From: Tillus elongatus
Lineage: Eukaryota; Arthropoda; Insecta; Coleoptera; Cleridae
Direction: 5' to 3'
DNA: 64,000 nucleotides
Assembly (NCBI GenBank): GCA_964006375.1
Contig: OZ023265.1
Span: 171,499,943-171,563,942, forward strand
Part shown: piece after piece, positions 1-11,994 of the stretch
How the letters are laid out: every line of letters begins with the position of its first letter
How positions within the stretch are numbered: the stretch's first letter is position 1
Program-made: the position numbers and the translations under genes
Notes under the pieces: generated by a model
The model's database searches: none
What the model was told of the DNA's origin: nothing
The model's input: only the letters and a program-made list of their open reading frames with translations

Positions 1-675
1 TTTCTCTAAACTGTATCCAATTAATGCAGGAGTTCCTCAAGGTTCAGCTTTAGCCCCTACTTTGTTTCTTCTCCACATCAATGACCTCCTCTTTAGCACA
101 TCCAGGCCAGTTCACTGTTACGCGGACGACAGCACCCTCCACTCAAATATACAATATTCTAAGCCTGTCTCTTTAGCCTAATATGAGGATCTCAGACTCA
201 TGGAGGGTTCTGTATCCGTGGATCTCAAAAATATTAGATTGGGGAAGTAGAAATCTTGTACAATTCAACCCCACCAAATCTCAGTCTTGCTTTCTTTCTC
301 ATAAGAGATACACCAGCCCTAGACACATCACAATGAACAATCAAGTTATTCAAAGTAATGAGTCCTTTTTACTTGTTGGCATTCCTGTGGATCGAAATCT
401 CAATTGGCACCAAATGTCACATCAATTGCAGAAGCGGCTGATAAGAAATTAGGTTTCCTCTTCCGGGCTCGGAAATACTTTTCACCAGCTAATATCTATA
501 CCTTATATACTTCACAAATAACCAAACCTCGAATACTACTCCCACATCTGGGGTGCTGCTGCCGCTTCTACACTCACTATCCTGGACTCCATTCAGAAGA
601 GAGCTATACGTCTCATCGGTGGCCCTACCCTCACCCAAAGGCTGCCATCCCCTGCCCACCGACGTGCCGTTGGTG

Positions 676-719
<44 letters not shown>

Positions 720-1033
720 ATATCTGCGCGGGCACTGCTCAGAGAAGCTTTCTTCAATAGTTCCTCCACCTGCTGCCCCCAACAGATCTACCAGGGGAAC
801 AGAACGAATGCACCCTTTTACTGTCCAGGTCACCAGACATAGAACATCTTGTTATGCCCGCTCTTTTGTCCCGAGGACTTCCAAGTTGTGGAATTCCTCG
901 CCGGCACATGTTTTTCCTTCTCCTCCGAACCTCCAAGCCTTCAAGTCCAGAATTAACAAGTTACCTCTTTCCGCCTTGTCGACACCCACGGTAAGATAGT
1001 ATTTAGGCTGTAAGCTCTCGTGATGTGTTGTTG

Positions 1034-1036
<3 letters not shown>
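1..1036 (+). pseudogene. Jockey/CR1-like LINE, 3' half (copy L1a), decayed
   Basis: Remnant of a non-LTR retrotransposon reverse transcriptase that enters from before the window. Visible in order: the RT motif GVPQGSALAPTLFLLHINDL (about 28-95), the YADD catalytic box (about 118-130), the thumb segment around LVGIPVDRNLNWH (about 370-415), a connection region with RARKYFSPANIYTLYTSQI (about 462-520), then the conserved C-terminal [13 protein letters not shown] block (860-895) and the end of the ORF near 995. Frame changes at least three times and there are in-frame stops, so it is dead. The 3' end is GTTGTTGAAAT, running straight into a TA tract. Other copies of the same family lie at 6372-6575, 18965-19113 and 19185-22030 on the minus strand, which fixes the 3' terminus. 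Clade assignment (Jockey/CR1 group) is by motif style only. Confidence 0.85.
688..716. repeat. C-run and (CT)n inside LINE coding sequence
   Basis: A run of Cs followed by about 13 CT units lies where this LINE family normally encodes a Ser-Leu-Ser-Leu stretch just before RYLRGHCSEK. The same spot in the copy at 19185-22030 has grown into roughly 600 bases of CT/GA repeat. Confidence 0.85.
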
Positions 1037-1411
<375 letters not shown>

Positions 1412-2702
1412 TAAAATTGTATTGGCTTGATTTTTATTTAAATTGTAATGTATTTTTATTGGAAAACAAATTATTATTAATTATTACTCCCTCAAAAAAA
1501 AGTTCACAAACAACCTTTCGTTGTTCAGAAGAAGTTAACGTGAAGACCTTGGATTTATTATCCCTCTTCACCGATATTCCATGTAAAGCGACAGTATTTT
1601 TTGTTTCTTATTACAATATAAAGTGTAGCTTTGAATTTATCCCGACGCAATTTATTTTCTTATAAAACCACGTTAGTATTTTTGTTAGAACTAATATTGT
1701 TTGTTAAAACAGCGCATAAAAAGACACGAATTCTCCCTAAACCACATACTCACTTTTAGCCGTATTAATGGAAATGCTAGATAGCAAAATAGACTCGTTA
1801 TGAAAAAATCAGTAGAAATTCAGTAAAATTTATTGGGAATCTTAATTTGTAATAATGCCTATTGCCTTGTTAATAATTTTAAACTGCTTATTAAAACTTA
1901 AATTTCAACGTAAGCATTACAAGCCACAAAAAATACAATGTATTTTCCTTGCTTAAAAACGCCCAGCTATTTAAGCGCTAACAATTGCCGGAATGGCATA
2001 CACGAAAACAAAGTCTCTAACTTTAAATAAATATGTACAGGAACACCTTGTAAACATGATAAATATGTTATTATGAACGGCTACACATTTATGTAATTTT
2101 CTATGTTTTTAGTTTGTTTTGCTACCCCATAACTTTAGCTATCATCAACAGAGTAACAGGAGTTTTCACATGGCTAATTCCTACATTAGCAATCCTTTCT
2201 CAAATATTTGCCAGGCATATTCATAAACATCTCTAGAAGGTTTCGGGCTTGCACGTTTTGTAAATGAGCCTTTGACTGGCTGAATTTACGGATATGTATA
2301 TTTCAGTGACAGCCGTTCCAGGTTTCCATTCAAGGTAAACAGTTAAAATATAGAGAAACGACCTTCGGAATATTTAGTCCCTTTCTAGACGGAGGCCTTC
2401 GCCTGTCAGAGGAATTTCCAACAGGGACATGACGGTATTATTGCTTCTATGTGTTTATTATTGTTACGATCGATGTTATTAAAATCGAACCATCGGTTTA
2501 TATAATGAAACAATCTACAAATTTTAATCTTTTTTTTTTGTTTTTTTAATGTTTTTTTCACCTAGTTGTGTTAGATCCTGCGTTCTTTTGTATTAACATT
2601 TAGTATGTACGAGAGAGGATTCTTATGTTCGGCCAGTGACCTATCTACCAAAAGGTAATTACTTGATTGTTATCATATTTTGCCATTTCAATGCTAGGCA
2701 TC
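1412..2702. other. Intergenic AT-rich stretch, nothing recognised
   Basis: No convincing reading frame, RNA gene or repeat seen. The only open frame (1417-1665) has no recognisable motif and looks like chance. Confidence 0.6.

Positions 2703-2791
<89 letters not shown>
2703..2791. repeat. (AAT)n microsatellite
   Basis: About 29 AAT units, ending directly at the 5' end of the R4/Dong-like LINE copy that follows. The other copy of that LINE (12300-14760) has a tail of the same trinucleotide. Confidence 0.95.
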
Positions 2792-2794
<3 letters not shown>

Positions 2795-2795
2795 A

Positions 2796-3852
2796 ATAAT
2801 ATATAACTCCGCCATCGCCGGTCTCAAGCCCGGGCGAGAAAGTGGGAGGGGGTGGAGTAACAACTACGTTAAAAAATCAGGGCCTGTCTGGCCCGGATGG
2901 TGGTAGCACACTGTAAGCGCCCCTGGATAGGGTCATAGACCTGTCCGGCTGATGGGTGTACTGCTTCCAGCAGTATGCTCACCGCTGCTCGTAACGACGT
3001 AGACGGTACAGCCAGCGGCGCCAGCTGCCCGCTCTCCTATTTTTCCTTAACCATATTACCTTATTCCTTTCTTTACCCCTACCTGGGCCACCAGGGTTAA
3101 TTGGTGGCAAACCCATGGAAAAGGAGCAAAACCAAAGCCTCGTAAATGCCGCTGCTTGGGGTTCGCCAGGGCATGTCTGGAGCCGGCGCTGCACATGACT
3201 GCATACGGGACGTCGGTAACGGGGTGCTGATGAGCGGGGCCCCTGTCCTGCAAGAAATTACAGGACCAAAATCAACAGCAGGGGAGCCTAAAAAGAAAAA
3301 GAGCTCCTCCACCCACTGAGGATGCTGCGCAGGAAAATCAGCCAGCGCTCACCCAGATGGAATTACCAAGACGACGCATGAAATGTACTATGTATATGAA
3401 TGAAACAATTATGCGCATTTACTACAGAATAACACAACTCGGACAACAGACGACTGGATATAGGCAACAACTACATACCGGATTTCTCAGAATGTACACA
3501 CATATACAGGTGACTCAACAGATAGTATCGTGTCATACTTAGGAATAACCTTATTTCACAAACGAGACTGAATGCCATCAAACAGGAAGTTGAATATGAA
3601 ATTACTACCATAGCTGTTACGGAAAATAACGAGATGCTGTTTGACGGTAGGAATCTTCAAGCTGTACATACTGAGCAAGAAGAACACATCGAGGGTACGC
3701 AATAAAATGAGATACTCATCGACAAATTATCCACAGAAATGAGACGTGCAGTCGAAGAGTATGAAGGAACAAATCCTCTCACTAGACCACCATTACCTAG
3801 GCTAAGATCATCTAGAAAGCTGGCAACTATATTGGAAATTTTGAACAGAATA

Positions 3853-3858
<6 letters not shown>
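2796..3858 (+). pseudogene. R4/Dong-like LINE, 5' leader and N-terminal ORF part
   Basis: GC-rich leader (2800-3100) followed by the start of the ORF, matching base for base over long stretches the minus-strand copy at 12300-14760. Recognisable peptide segments are RRRMKCTMYMNETIMRIYYR (about 3366-3425) and MRRAVEEYEGTNPLTRPPLP (about 3739-3798), shared with the other copy. Stops and frame changes interrupt it. It ends abruptly at 3858, where a TA tract begins exactly after GAACAGAATAATTT, a point where the other copy continues. No RT domain is present here. Family identity rests on the other copy's restriction-like endonuclease motif and the TAA-type insertion context, so the clade name is an inference. 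Confidence 0.7.
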
Positions 3859-3924
<66 letters not shown>

Positions 3925-3938
3925 CATACATACATACA
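3859..3938. repeat. (TA)n then (CATA)n microsatellite
   Basis: Pure TA for about 60 bases, then CATA units. It truncates the R4-like LINE copy. The following 260 bases (3939-4200) show nothing I recognise. Confidence 0.95.
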
Positions 3939-4204
3939 GTGAGCGCCAAATGTATGGACCGGGACTTATAAAATCTAAAGTAAGCGACCGAAAAAAATTT
4001 AAATTTGATATGCGCATATGGGACGTATTTTCGCATATTATGACGTTAGTGTTTACCCATTTTTTTTTACAGAATATACAGGGTGTAGGTCATGTTTTTA
4101 AATTGGTAACAGGGCCAGTAATTGTTAATTTCTGAAAGTACAATCTTTTTTGCTTCTAACAATGTATCACAAGATGGGCTTGCATAAGAAAAAATTACAG
4201 AAAA

Positions 4205-4745
4205 AAAAGTAAAGTAAGACACGAATACGAACTAGTCGACTTGTCTTAATAAATTCCAACCTTATCAGTTTGTACTTTTTTGTCTATTGTCCCCCGTTTT
4301 TGTCTTTTATACTAGAAAAGAAATGAAATGTAAAGTAACACACGAATACGAACTGGTCGACTGGTCTTAATAAATTAAAGGCTTATCAGCTTGTACAATG
4401 TTCCGTTTTTTGTCTTACTAAGGATGGTTTATAAATGATATTTTTTTACCTTAATAAGATAATAAAAATTTTAATTTACTGTCACAGTCAAGTTGACAAC
4501 GAGTGCTTCCGCCTTTATTGGTCAAGTAATATTGAGTAAAGTAACACACGAATACAAACTGGTCGAATGGTCTTAATAAATTCCAAGCGTATCTGTTTGT
4601 ACATTGTCCCGTTTTTTGTCTTGCTGAGGATGGTTTATAAATGATTTTTTTTACCTTAATAAGATAATAACAATTCTAATTTAATGTCACAGTCAAGCTG
4701 ACAGCGTGTGGTTCCGCCTTTATTGGTCAAGTAATATTTGAGTGT
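4205..4745. repeat. Direct tandem repeat upstream of DDE transposase
   Basis: A unit of about 209 bases is present twice in tandem (about 4328-4536 and 4537-4743), with a third, partial and more diverged unit before it (about 4205-4322). Each unit begins with AAAGTAACACACGAATAC, contains GGTCTTAATAAATT and ends with CGCCTTTATTGGTCAAGTAA. The last unit ends 36 bases before the transposase ATG at 4780, so the repeat occupies the likely promoter or subterminal region of the transposon. Confidence 0.85.
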
Positions 4746-4779
4746 TTCTGAAGTAATTTTTCAATTTGTCGTATAAGAT

Positions 4780-5834
4780 ATGGATCAATTAAGTGAAAAG
4801 CAGAGAATACAAATTTTAATTATACGAGGATATGGAGACAGACAAAGACCTCTCGAGGAGGTTTGTCGGATATTTAATGAATTGTATCCCGAAAGACTCC
4901 CTGTTAGTAGGAGAGCTGTGCTCAAAACTATCCAGAGATTCGAAGAGAGGGGCATTGTTAAAAATAAACGAAAATTAGGTAGACCAAAATCTGCAACAAC
5001 TGAGGAGAAACAGCTAGATACACTATTGGCTATTGCCGAATCTCCCCATGTCTAAACTAGGCAAGTTGCCCAAGATCTTGAGATCTCGCAAACGTCGGTT
5101 CGTAGGGTATTGAAAAAAGAAAAATACCATCTCATTAAAATTCAACTTGTGCAGGTTTTTTTATTATCTGATGATGATTTTGATAGAAGTTCAGAATTTT
5201 CGGGTGTCATGATGGATAGGTGTGTAAATGATCGCCAGTTTATTTATAAAATTTGTTTCTCCGACGAGGCAACGTTCTGTTTAAATGGAACTGTAAATCG
5301 CCCAAACTGTAGGTATTGGTCCGATAATAATCCTCACTGGAAAAGGGAAAGTCATACTCAACACCCTCAAAAGGTTAATGTTGGGTGTGGCATTATTGAG
5401 CGACATATTGTTGGGGTTTTCTTCATAGATGGAAATTTAAATGGCGACAGATTAGCACTTCTAAATAACTCCATATTACCATTTCTTGCAAGATTATATC
5501 CAGGCAACAATGGAAACATTCACGAAAGAATTTGGTTCCAACAAGACGGTGCACCACCACATTATGCGAGAAATGTGCGTGAATTATTAAATGATATCTT
5601 TCCTGGACGATGGATTGGTAGAAGAGGTCCATTGGAGTGTGGGGATACCTCAAGACCAAGGTTTATAAAAGTAAGCCAAATGATCTTGATGATTTGAAAA
5701 ATCGAATTTCCGAGGAAATACATGATATTAATACCAACAAGCAAAATTATTTAAAAAATTCATTGCGCTCTTTTATGGACAGTTTAGGCCATTGTGTTGC
5801 AGCAAAAGACCAACAGTTCGAAAATTTGGTATAA
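4780..5834 (+). pseudogene. Tc1/IS630-type DDE transposase, inactivated
   Basis: Transposase relic of the group with an N-terminal helix-turn-helix (DUF4817-like) and a DDE_3-type catalytic core. Residues 1-90 carry the DNA-binding part, with LGRPKS as the linker (4972-4989); a TAA stop at 5053 interrupts what continues in frame as RQVAQDLEISQTSVRRVL. The core shows FSDEATFCLNG (first acidic residue, about 5260), YWSDNNPHW, WFQQDGAPPHYA (second, about 5534-5570) and RWIGRRGPLE. About 45 bases are then missing: the sequence jumps from LEW to WGYLKTKVY, which removes the segment that normally holds the third catalytic acid. The C-terminus continues to the stop at 5834. Nonsense codon, at least one frameshift and loss of a catalytic residue make it non-functional. 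A related element lies at 59916-61579. Confidence 0.85.
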
Positions 5835-5941
5835 CAATTATCTGATGCGATTGTTTCAAACTAACTAGAGATGATTTAGTTTTTTTTACATTTATGTATG
5901 TTTCGATGAAAATAAAAATTTGGAAACTAAGTTTTTTGTTT

Positions 5942-7892
5942 TTATACTCCAACAACTAATGTTTGTAGACAACAACAAAATTTAAAGTTAAAATATTTGG
6001 GGAAAATACGGATAATTATTAAATATGCGTTATTTACACATATATCCAGAAGTTGAGCAAACACCGCAAGATACCATCTGTGAGATCTCAACCCAGTACA
6101 ATATAATGAGACTAGCATGTCCGCTAAGTCAACGCCGCCCATGAGGGTATTATATTCTGAAATAACTTTTGGACAAGTAACTCTGGCCTTTTCAGTTTTA
6201 CTGAAACGGGACACTGTGATTAGAGGATCAGTTGGAATAAAGGAACTTACTACCGTTAAACATCTATTATCAGCCCATTTTACAACTGCGATTTTCTTTT
6301 CATTATCACATTGGAGTTCGTAACATCCCCGTCCTTTTTTGAGTAATGCTTTGTCTTTTTGTCCTTTTTTTTAATTTTTTTATTTTATTTCAACAACACA
6401 CCACGGGGGCTTACAGCCTAAATACTATCGTACCGTGGGTGTCGACAAGGAGGAAAGAGGTAACTTGCTAATTCTGGACTTGAAGGTTTGGAGGTTCGGA
6501 GGAGAAGGAAACACATGTGCTGGCAAGGAATTCCACAACTTGGAAGTCCTCGGGACAAAAGAGCGGGCGTATAATATATTTGGGCCGCGCAATCTATTTT
6601 GCTGGATCGTTCCCAGTGAAAGAATTCCAAATTGGTCACGTAAGTAATAAACCAGTTCCAGTGATGTAAACCAGTTATCAAAACAAACTATGCTAAGAGG
6701 TTTGTCTGGAATGGTTTTGCACAGTTCCAGTATTAGTTTCTGTCCAAAACCAAAATACTTATGTTCATATTCAGTGAAATTTGTTCTGTGAAATGTGTTT
6801 TCTCCAGCATATGGTAGAATGTCATACACCATTCCAGATACATCAGCCCTAATAAAAAAAATTGAAACCCCATTTTTTTGGCTTGTTTTTTATGTATTGC
6901 TTTCAAGAGCCGGCTTTTGTTCCTTTATAAGGAATCATCATTTCACCCATGGAAAATTGTTTTACTTGTTCAACTGCTAGACAATTTTGTCTTACATGTT
7001 CTAAAACAGGTCGAATTTTGGCGCATCTGTCATTGTTGTCAATGTTCAAATTGTCTACAAAGTGAATATTACGGTCTAATAACTGATACCGTTTCAAGGG
7101 CATTATATTTGCAATAGTGTCATATCGAAATCCCAGTCACCAGTAATCTGTAACCGAAGGCATCTTTACCACACCCATAATGAGTTCTATTGCAATAAAA
7201 TCATTTATTTCGGAAATGTTTGTGGTAAATGATTTTCCGGTTCTTTAAGCACAATAAAGATTTGAATGTTCAGCTATTCATTCTAGTAGAGTATCTCTCA
7301 AGAACATTTTAAAGTATTCGTATGGGGTACGAACTTCCACGTCTTCTTCTAGATAATTATTTGGGAAAACATCCACCGGATATTTGAAAACATTTGAGTC
7401 CCATGTGAAAGTCATTTGTTCTTTTTTTATTGCAGAAGATTTGACAGCAGGTTCAGGACGCCTGGGACGAGATTCTGTTTGTGATATCCAATAGACTGGT
7501 AGGAGGATTGTTCAAAACACGTCTAGATTTTCTTGTTGGTGTAGACAGCTCATTTCTGATTGGTGACATATCATTTTGAATCTGGATGTTTAAAGGTATA
7601 AAAGGAATATTGTTGGAAAAACTTTTTGCTGTACCATTGGGTTCATTATGTTTTGTTATTTCAGAAACATGAGGAATAAAGCAATTTTTATCTACGTCCA
7701 TGTAGGAGTTGTCTGCTTCAGCGAAAATTCTTCATGATCAGAATCACTTGACTCTTTTGATTCCATGGGTGGTGGAAGAGAGAGTATTTTCTCCACTCTT
7801 GTTGCGAAAATAGGCTTGTTTCTCGTCATTGTTAGATCTACAATAGAAAAGTATACTTGTACGGAATAAGCAACGTGTTTTTTAAGATACAC
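5942..7892 (-). pseudogene. piggyBac-type transposase relic 1, split by a LINE fragment
   Basis: Reading on the minus strand: an acidic N-terminal part (about 7892-7453) with little conservation; the DDE domain block with FVDNLNIDNNDRCAKIRPV and FSMGEMMIPYKGTKAGS (7103-6903); the VCFDNWFTSLELVYYL block (about 6690-6640); then, after the LINE insertion, KIAVVKWADNR (about 6290), VSRFSKTEKARVTCP and YNTLMGGVDLADMLVSLY (about 6150-6100) and RSHRWY. The order and the GGVD motif are those of piggyBac/PGBD transposases, whose catalytic residues are Asp. Frameshifts separate most blocks. The reading breaks at GPNIL (about 6575) and resumes near 6360, the gap being filled by the 3' end of a LINE. Confidence 0.85.
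6372..6575 (-). mobile_element. 5'-truncated LINE 3' end (copy L1c) in piggyBac relic
   Basis: About 200 bases on the minus strand encode the C-terminal [19 protein letters not shown] block of the same LINE as at 1-1036, run through the same ORF end and finish with GTTGTTGAAAT plus an A-rich tail (TAAAATAAAAAAATT). The piggyBac frame can be followed on both sides, so this is a later 5'-truncated insertion. Target duplication is not clear by eye. Confidence 0.85.
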
Positions 7893-8089
7893 AGTTTTAT
7901 AGGTTACATAATGGCCAACTCGAGCACTGTATCTTTTGAGATACTATATATTTCCGTCGTGAATAACTACTTGAAATATTAAAATTCAATAATGATATTA
8001 TTATATTTGTGCTGAATATACTTTTAATGAATTTTCTTTAAAAAAATCACAAATGAGGAGATCCCGACTTTTGAATTTTGAAAAAATTT

Positions 8090-8153
8090 CTTCAAATGAG
8101 CGCTAATTAGGCCCCCCAGAACACATATCCGGGGTCAGTTTCAATTTTTATAT

Positions 8154-8241
<88 letters not shown>

Positions 8242-9356
8242 TACACCGATAACTCAAAAAGTAATGGGCCGATTTTGATTAAAGTTGGTGAATAAATTCC
8301 TTTTGCAAATGGCTTGGATAAGTTCGTTAGCCAGGAAAATCTGCCTAGGTTTTTCCGGAAAATTTTGTGTTTGCTTTCGAAAAAAAATTATATCTCCGAA
8401 ATTAACAAAGTAAGGGCAAGCAAATTTGGTACGCGGATTTACATCCTTAGGTAAGTTACCTACCAAAATTTAGCTATGTAGGTCAAAAGACAAAAAAGTT
8501 ATAGGCATTTAAAGAAAAATAAATTTGGGGTTTCCTCAAAACGTCAAAGTTGCGATTTAAAACGTCAAAATCGGCAACATTTAGGCAAATAACTTTAATC
8601 TAATACGGGCTATGGAAATCAAATGTCTCAAGAAGGATGTTTTACAAACCCTAAAGTCTTAGTTTCAACCATCATTGTCCTTCATTTTACTAAAATGTTT
8701 CCAGAAAATTCATTTCAAATAGACTCTTTCTCTGATGTTTTGGCAGTAGTCTTAGCTATAGAGTGTATCGTTTAATGGTATATAATTTTTATCGAATTTT
8801 CGTACAAAATCAATAAAGCTCAATATATCCGTTATTATACAAGATACGAACAAAAATGTATACATTAATTATAGGGTGTCCTGAGCTACATCTTAAAAAA
8901 TATTTCTACAATCACAAGGTGGCCCATAAGTCGTCGGTGATACAAATTCTCTCTCTCTCTCTCTTTCTTTAATCAAACACGCCTTATGTTATTGCATTTT
9001 TGCATTTTCCATCGAAATATAATGCATGTTTGTCAGAAAAGAAATTCGGGACGCAGCAATTGCGTTATGGTAAATAATCTTCTTTAAATGCTTTAAATTT
9101 GAATAGCTCAATTTGCTATTAACCTATAACGTTGACCAAGAGACCAGTTTTTTCGGGAACACTTTAAGTTTACTTTTGGAAATTTTTGTACATTTTCAAA
9201 GTTATTTTGGTTAAACATGGCACCTTGTTTCTACTATATTGGTTATACTGCTAACCAAAATTGATGCCTGCTTTCTTAAATAAAAAGAAAACACACATAT
9301 TTGCAATAAAATTATTTTAATGAAAATTCACTACCATAACGCACTTGCTGCGTCCA
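8090..9356. repeat. Alpha repeat, copy 1 (with internal TA tract)
   Basis: Dispersed non-coding element. From left to right: a segment containing AGGCCCCCCAGAACAC, a (TA)n tract (about 8157-8237), CACCGATAACTCAAAAA, a long AT-rich body, and an end reading GCACTTGCTGCGTCC (9341-9355). Inside it, 9048-9075 and 9329-9356 form an inverted pair (GGGACGCAGCAATTGCG versus GCACTTGCTGCGTCC), bounding a 309-base unit. The body from 8238 to about 8760 is the reverse complement of 59030-59515 by eye, and 9048-9356 that of 41084-41393. No coding potential. Neighbouring TC repeat at 8948-8964. Confidence 0.85.
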
Positions 9357-9425
9357 GAGTTTTTTCATATACTTACATAATAATTTCGCGAAGTAAGTAA
9401 ACAACATTGAACACAATGTAACAAT

Positions 9426-9565
9426 TTATCCACCGAATCTGTGCACTGTCATTGAACGACAAACATCATGGCCGTCATGCATACTAAAATACTTCACAAA
9501 CTGTCCGATAGATGTCTCTAGGTTGGTGAGCCTTGGTGGGTCCCTAGGCGACAATGTGTCCCAGT
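9426..9565 (-). CDS. Possible terminal coding exon, unrecognised
   Basis: On the minus strand, 46 codons run from a T-rich tract ending in GGATAG (candidate acceptor at 9566-9567) to a TAA stop at 9426. The peptide is less AT-biased than its surroundings and contains FVKYFSMHDGHDVCRS. I do not recognise the family. The acceptor is poor because a run of Gs interrupts the pyrimidine tract, and no partner exon was found. It may be chance or a fragment of a gene or transposon. Confidence 0.15.
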
Positions 9566-9570
9566 CTATC

Positions 9571-9740
9571 CCCCCCAAAAAAAAAACAACAAAAACAAAA
9601 CAAAAAAAAAACCAAACCAAAAACAAAAAAACAAAAAAACAAGATGTCTTAATGTGTATGTATATATGTGTATATATAGTATATAAAAAAAAACAAGATG
9701 TCTTAATGTGTATATATAGTGTATATATGGGTGTGTAAAT
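9571..9740. repeat. A/C-rich low-complexity and short tandem repeat
   Basis: CAAAA-type low complexity (9571-9640) followed by two copies of a segment containing AAACAAGATGTCTTAATGTG separated by TA/TG-rich sequence. 9741-10590 shows nothing beyond a short CTCAA repeat near 9870-9897. Confidence 0.8.
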
Positions 9741-10590
9741 ATGTAAGATACCAATTATTAACATTACCAATAGGTATAATAAATATAAATAACCTTCAGC
9801 TGCAATTCAAAAATCTGTGGTAAATGAACAAGTTCGTGCCATCCCGAGTGTTTGAGTGTTTACACTCCCTCACTCAAACTCAACTCAACTCAACTCAGAT
9901 GTCTGTAGGTATTCTATCTCTTATTTAATGTATCCTTAAACGCACAGTACCGTTATTTGCAGAAAACGTGTCTCACAACTGTTCCGTCATAAAATAAATG
10001 ATATGTATCTTAAAAGATACATCGTCAAAATAAGGGTTAAACTTGGCCTTTGGACTGAGGTAATTTTGTCAAAACGGGAATATTTTGATGTTCTGCTCTG
10101 TGTACTATTACTTTTAGACCAGCCTTCGTATAGCCGCTATTTTTCTATATTTTTTTGTGTGCATAAAATCGCCTTCCATATCAGAATGCAATTCTCTTCT
10201 TGTTCTTATTACACAGTCACGAGTCTCCTATGAATGGATTAAATAAGCTGCGCAAATTGGAAATTATCGTGCATTCGCTGTTAATTTGATGCTAAATAAT
10301 AATTAGAAGATCAATAATAGACGTCTATGGGTGCATACTCGACGGGAGCATTTAGGCTGTCGGGCACTTAGAATAGATGGGACAATTAATAGGTACTAGG
10401 ATGCATGGTAAAGTAATTGAGCCGGCATCTGTTGATAAAGTAATGTACTACTGCCTTCCTTTAGAGGTAATTGGGCCATAAAGGAGCATCAAAACGTGGA
10501 CTGATTGACTATTATGGGGCATCTTACACATTCAGTCTTAGCAACATACTATTTTAGGCTGTGAGTATCTAGTACATATAAGAAAATTTC

Positions 10591-11060
10591 GGGACGCAGC
10601 AAGTGCGTTATAGCAGCGAATTTTCATAAGAATTGTACACTATTATTATACGGCATATAAGTAAAGTTAATACTTTAAACTTACACAGACCTTGAATATC
10701 GATTTTAGAGGTCCTAGTACGCGTAGATTTGAAGAATTCTTTCGAAAGTGTTACCATCGATATCTCTCTATTATCAAAAAAATCTTGAGTTCTAACTCCT
10801 TTTGAGAAAAATGCCAAAAACTCAATTTTCCATGAAGCTAAAGAATTAAATTTTGCTATATCTGTAGATAGGGTAAGTCTCTTGAAAAGAAATTTGTATT
10901 ACAAATGTCATTAAAGTTATAAAAAAGATTCCCAGAAGGAAACTTAACTCATATTTAGAAAAGTAAAGTATCTGCCAAATTATATTTTTCCTTATTAATC
11001 GCCAGTATGATTTCGTTTTAGTCAACCTAATCAAACCGGTTTTTTCAATATTAACAATAA
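10591..11060. repeat. Alpha repeat, copy 2 (partial)
   Basis: Begins with GGGACGCAGCAAGTGCGTTA and runs through ATAAGAATTGTACACTATTA, TTAGAGGTCCTAGTACGCG and TTTTAGTCAACCTAATCAAA. It matches the start of the right arm of the giant inverted repeat (50011-50400) in the same orientation. Open frames inside are chance. Confidence 0.75.
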
Positions 11061-11205
11061 CAAAATTATAATTTCAGGCTCAAAGGTGACAAACTTATTC
11101 AGTTGATTTAAACAAAAATGAGATCTTGTTAAAAACGTATGAAATCTGTGCACTATTGTTTCTCCAAATGTCAAAATACAACATAAAAAAACCTACATTC
11201 ATCAA

Positions 11206-11277
11206 ACTGGATTCGATCGCGTAACACTCTGCTTAGGAGGGAAGCACGGTAGCCCCTGCGCTATCTAGGCACGCGTC
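11206..11277 (-). repeat. Degenerate tRNA-derived sequence
   Basis: On the minus strand the segment has an A-box-like TAGATAGCGCAGGGG, an arm around CTCCTAAGCAGAG and a B-box-like GATCGAATCC in tRNA spacing. The acceptor ends do not pair well and the B box differs from GGTTCGANTCC, so it is a tRNA pseudogene or SINE head. Remaining sequence 11061-11990 holds nothing else I recognise. Confidence 0.4.
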
Positions 11278-11994
11278 AACAAATGTTTTACTTGCGTCAT
11301 ACCTTAGATCGGCTTCATTCCCGGGATATTATATTCAAAGTAGACGTAATTAATTAGAGAATAAGTAGAATTGCCATTGAAACACATCCCACCACTGTTT
11401 TGGTCTTATATGCCGTCTTATGTTTAAGTTTAAAGATAAAAGAAACTATTTTAGAATAATTTTTATAGAGATTTGGCTTGATTTTGTTTACATTTCTAGT
11501 ACCTATATTATACGACAGCATAATACAATATCCATGCTGCGCTAAAACTGTATTTGAGGCAGCTCATAAAGCTACTAATATAGTATCTTTTAATAATTGA
11601 TTGAATCTCCCAGTTAAATAACAATTACTTGGAAAATTTTTAATGTCATGTCTTCTATCATTTTCCATAATTGCGGCCGAGATTTCACGATTCTTGGTTC
11701 GGCTAGTATATATTATGCATGGTATATATTTAGTTTGGTCAGCGTTGATGTATGGTTTATACTTGTTGTATGAATCAATCTACGCGTGGCAGTTAACTAC
11801 TATGTCTGTCAAACATTGGACTTTACCACTAAGTCGTTTCAAACGCATGTCTTTGGTATTTTATTTTTAATTTGGGAAAAACTCTAAATATTGTGTACCA
11901 AATTACTTAAAATTCACAACATGGGTTTATTTGCATTATTTCTAGCCACACGTAAAGTCTCATTCCAGTTACTTTGAAACTTACATAAATATAA

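Noticed and set aside
1417..1665. Open frame of 82 codons, and similar frames at 15209-15403, 22660-22881, 34353-34571, 36234-36586 and 62309-62491
   Set aside because: No recognisable motif, no splice or promoter support, and lengths expected by chance in AT-rich sequence of this size.
3220..3265. CTGATGAG in the R4-like LINE leader as a possible hammerhead core
   Set aside because: No GAAA at proper spacing, no stem I pairing, and the sister copy near 13820 loses the pattern.
8090..9356. Helitron as the identity of the alpha family
   Set aside because: No 3' CTRR end with an adjacent hairpin or TC...AT-dinucleotide insertion pattern could be seen, and the repeats have inverted GACGCAGC motifs.
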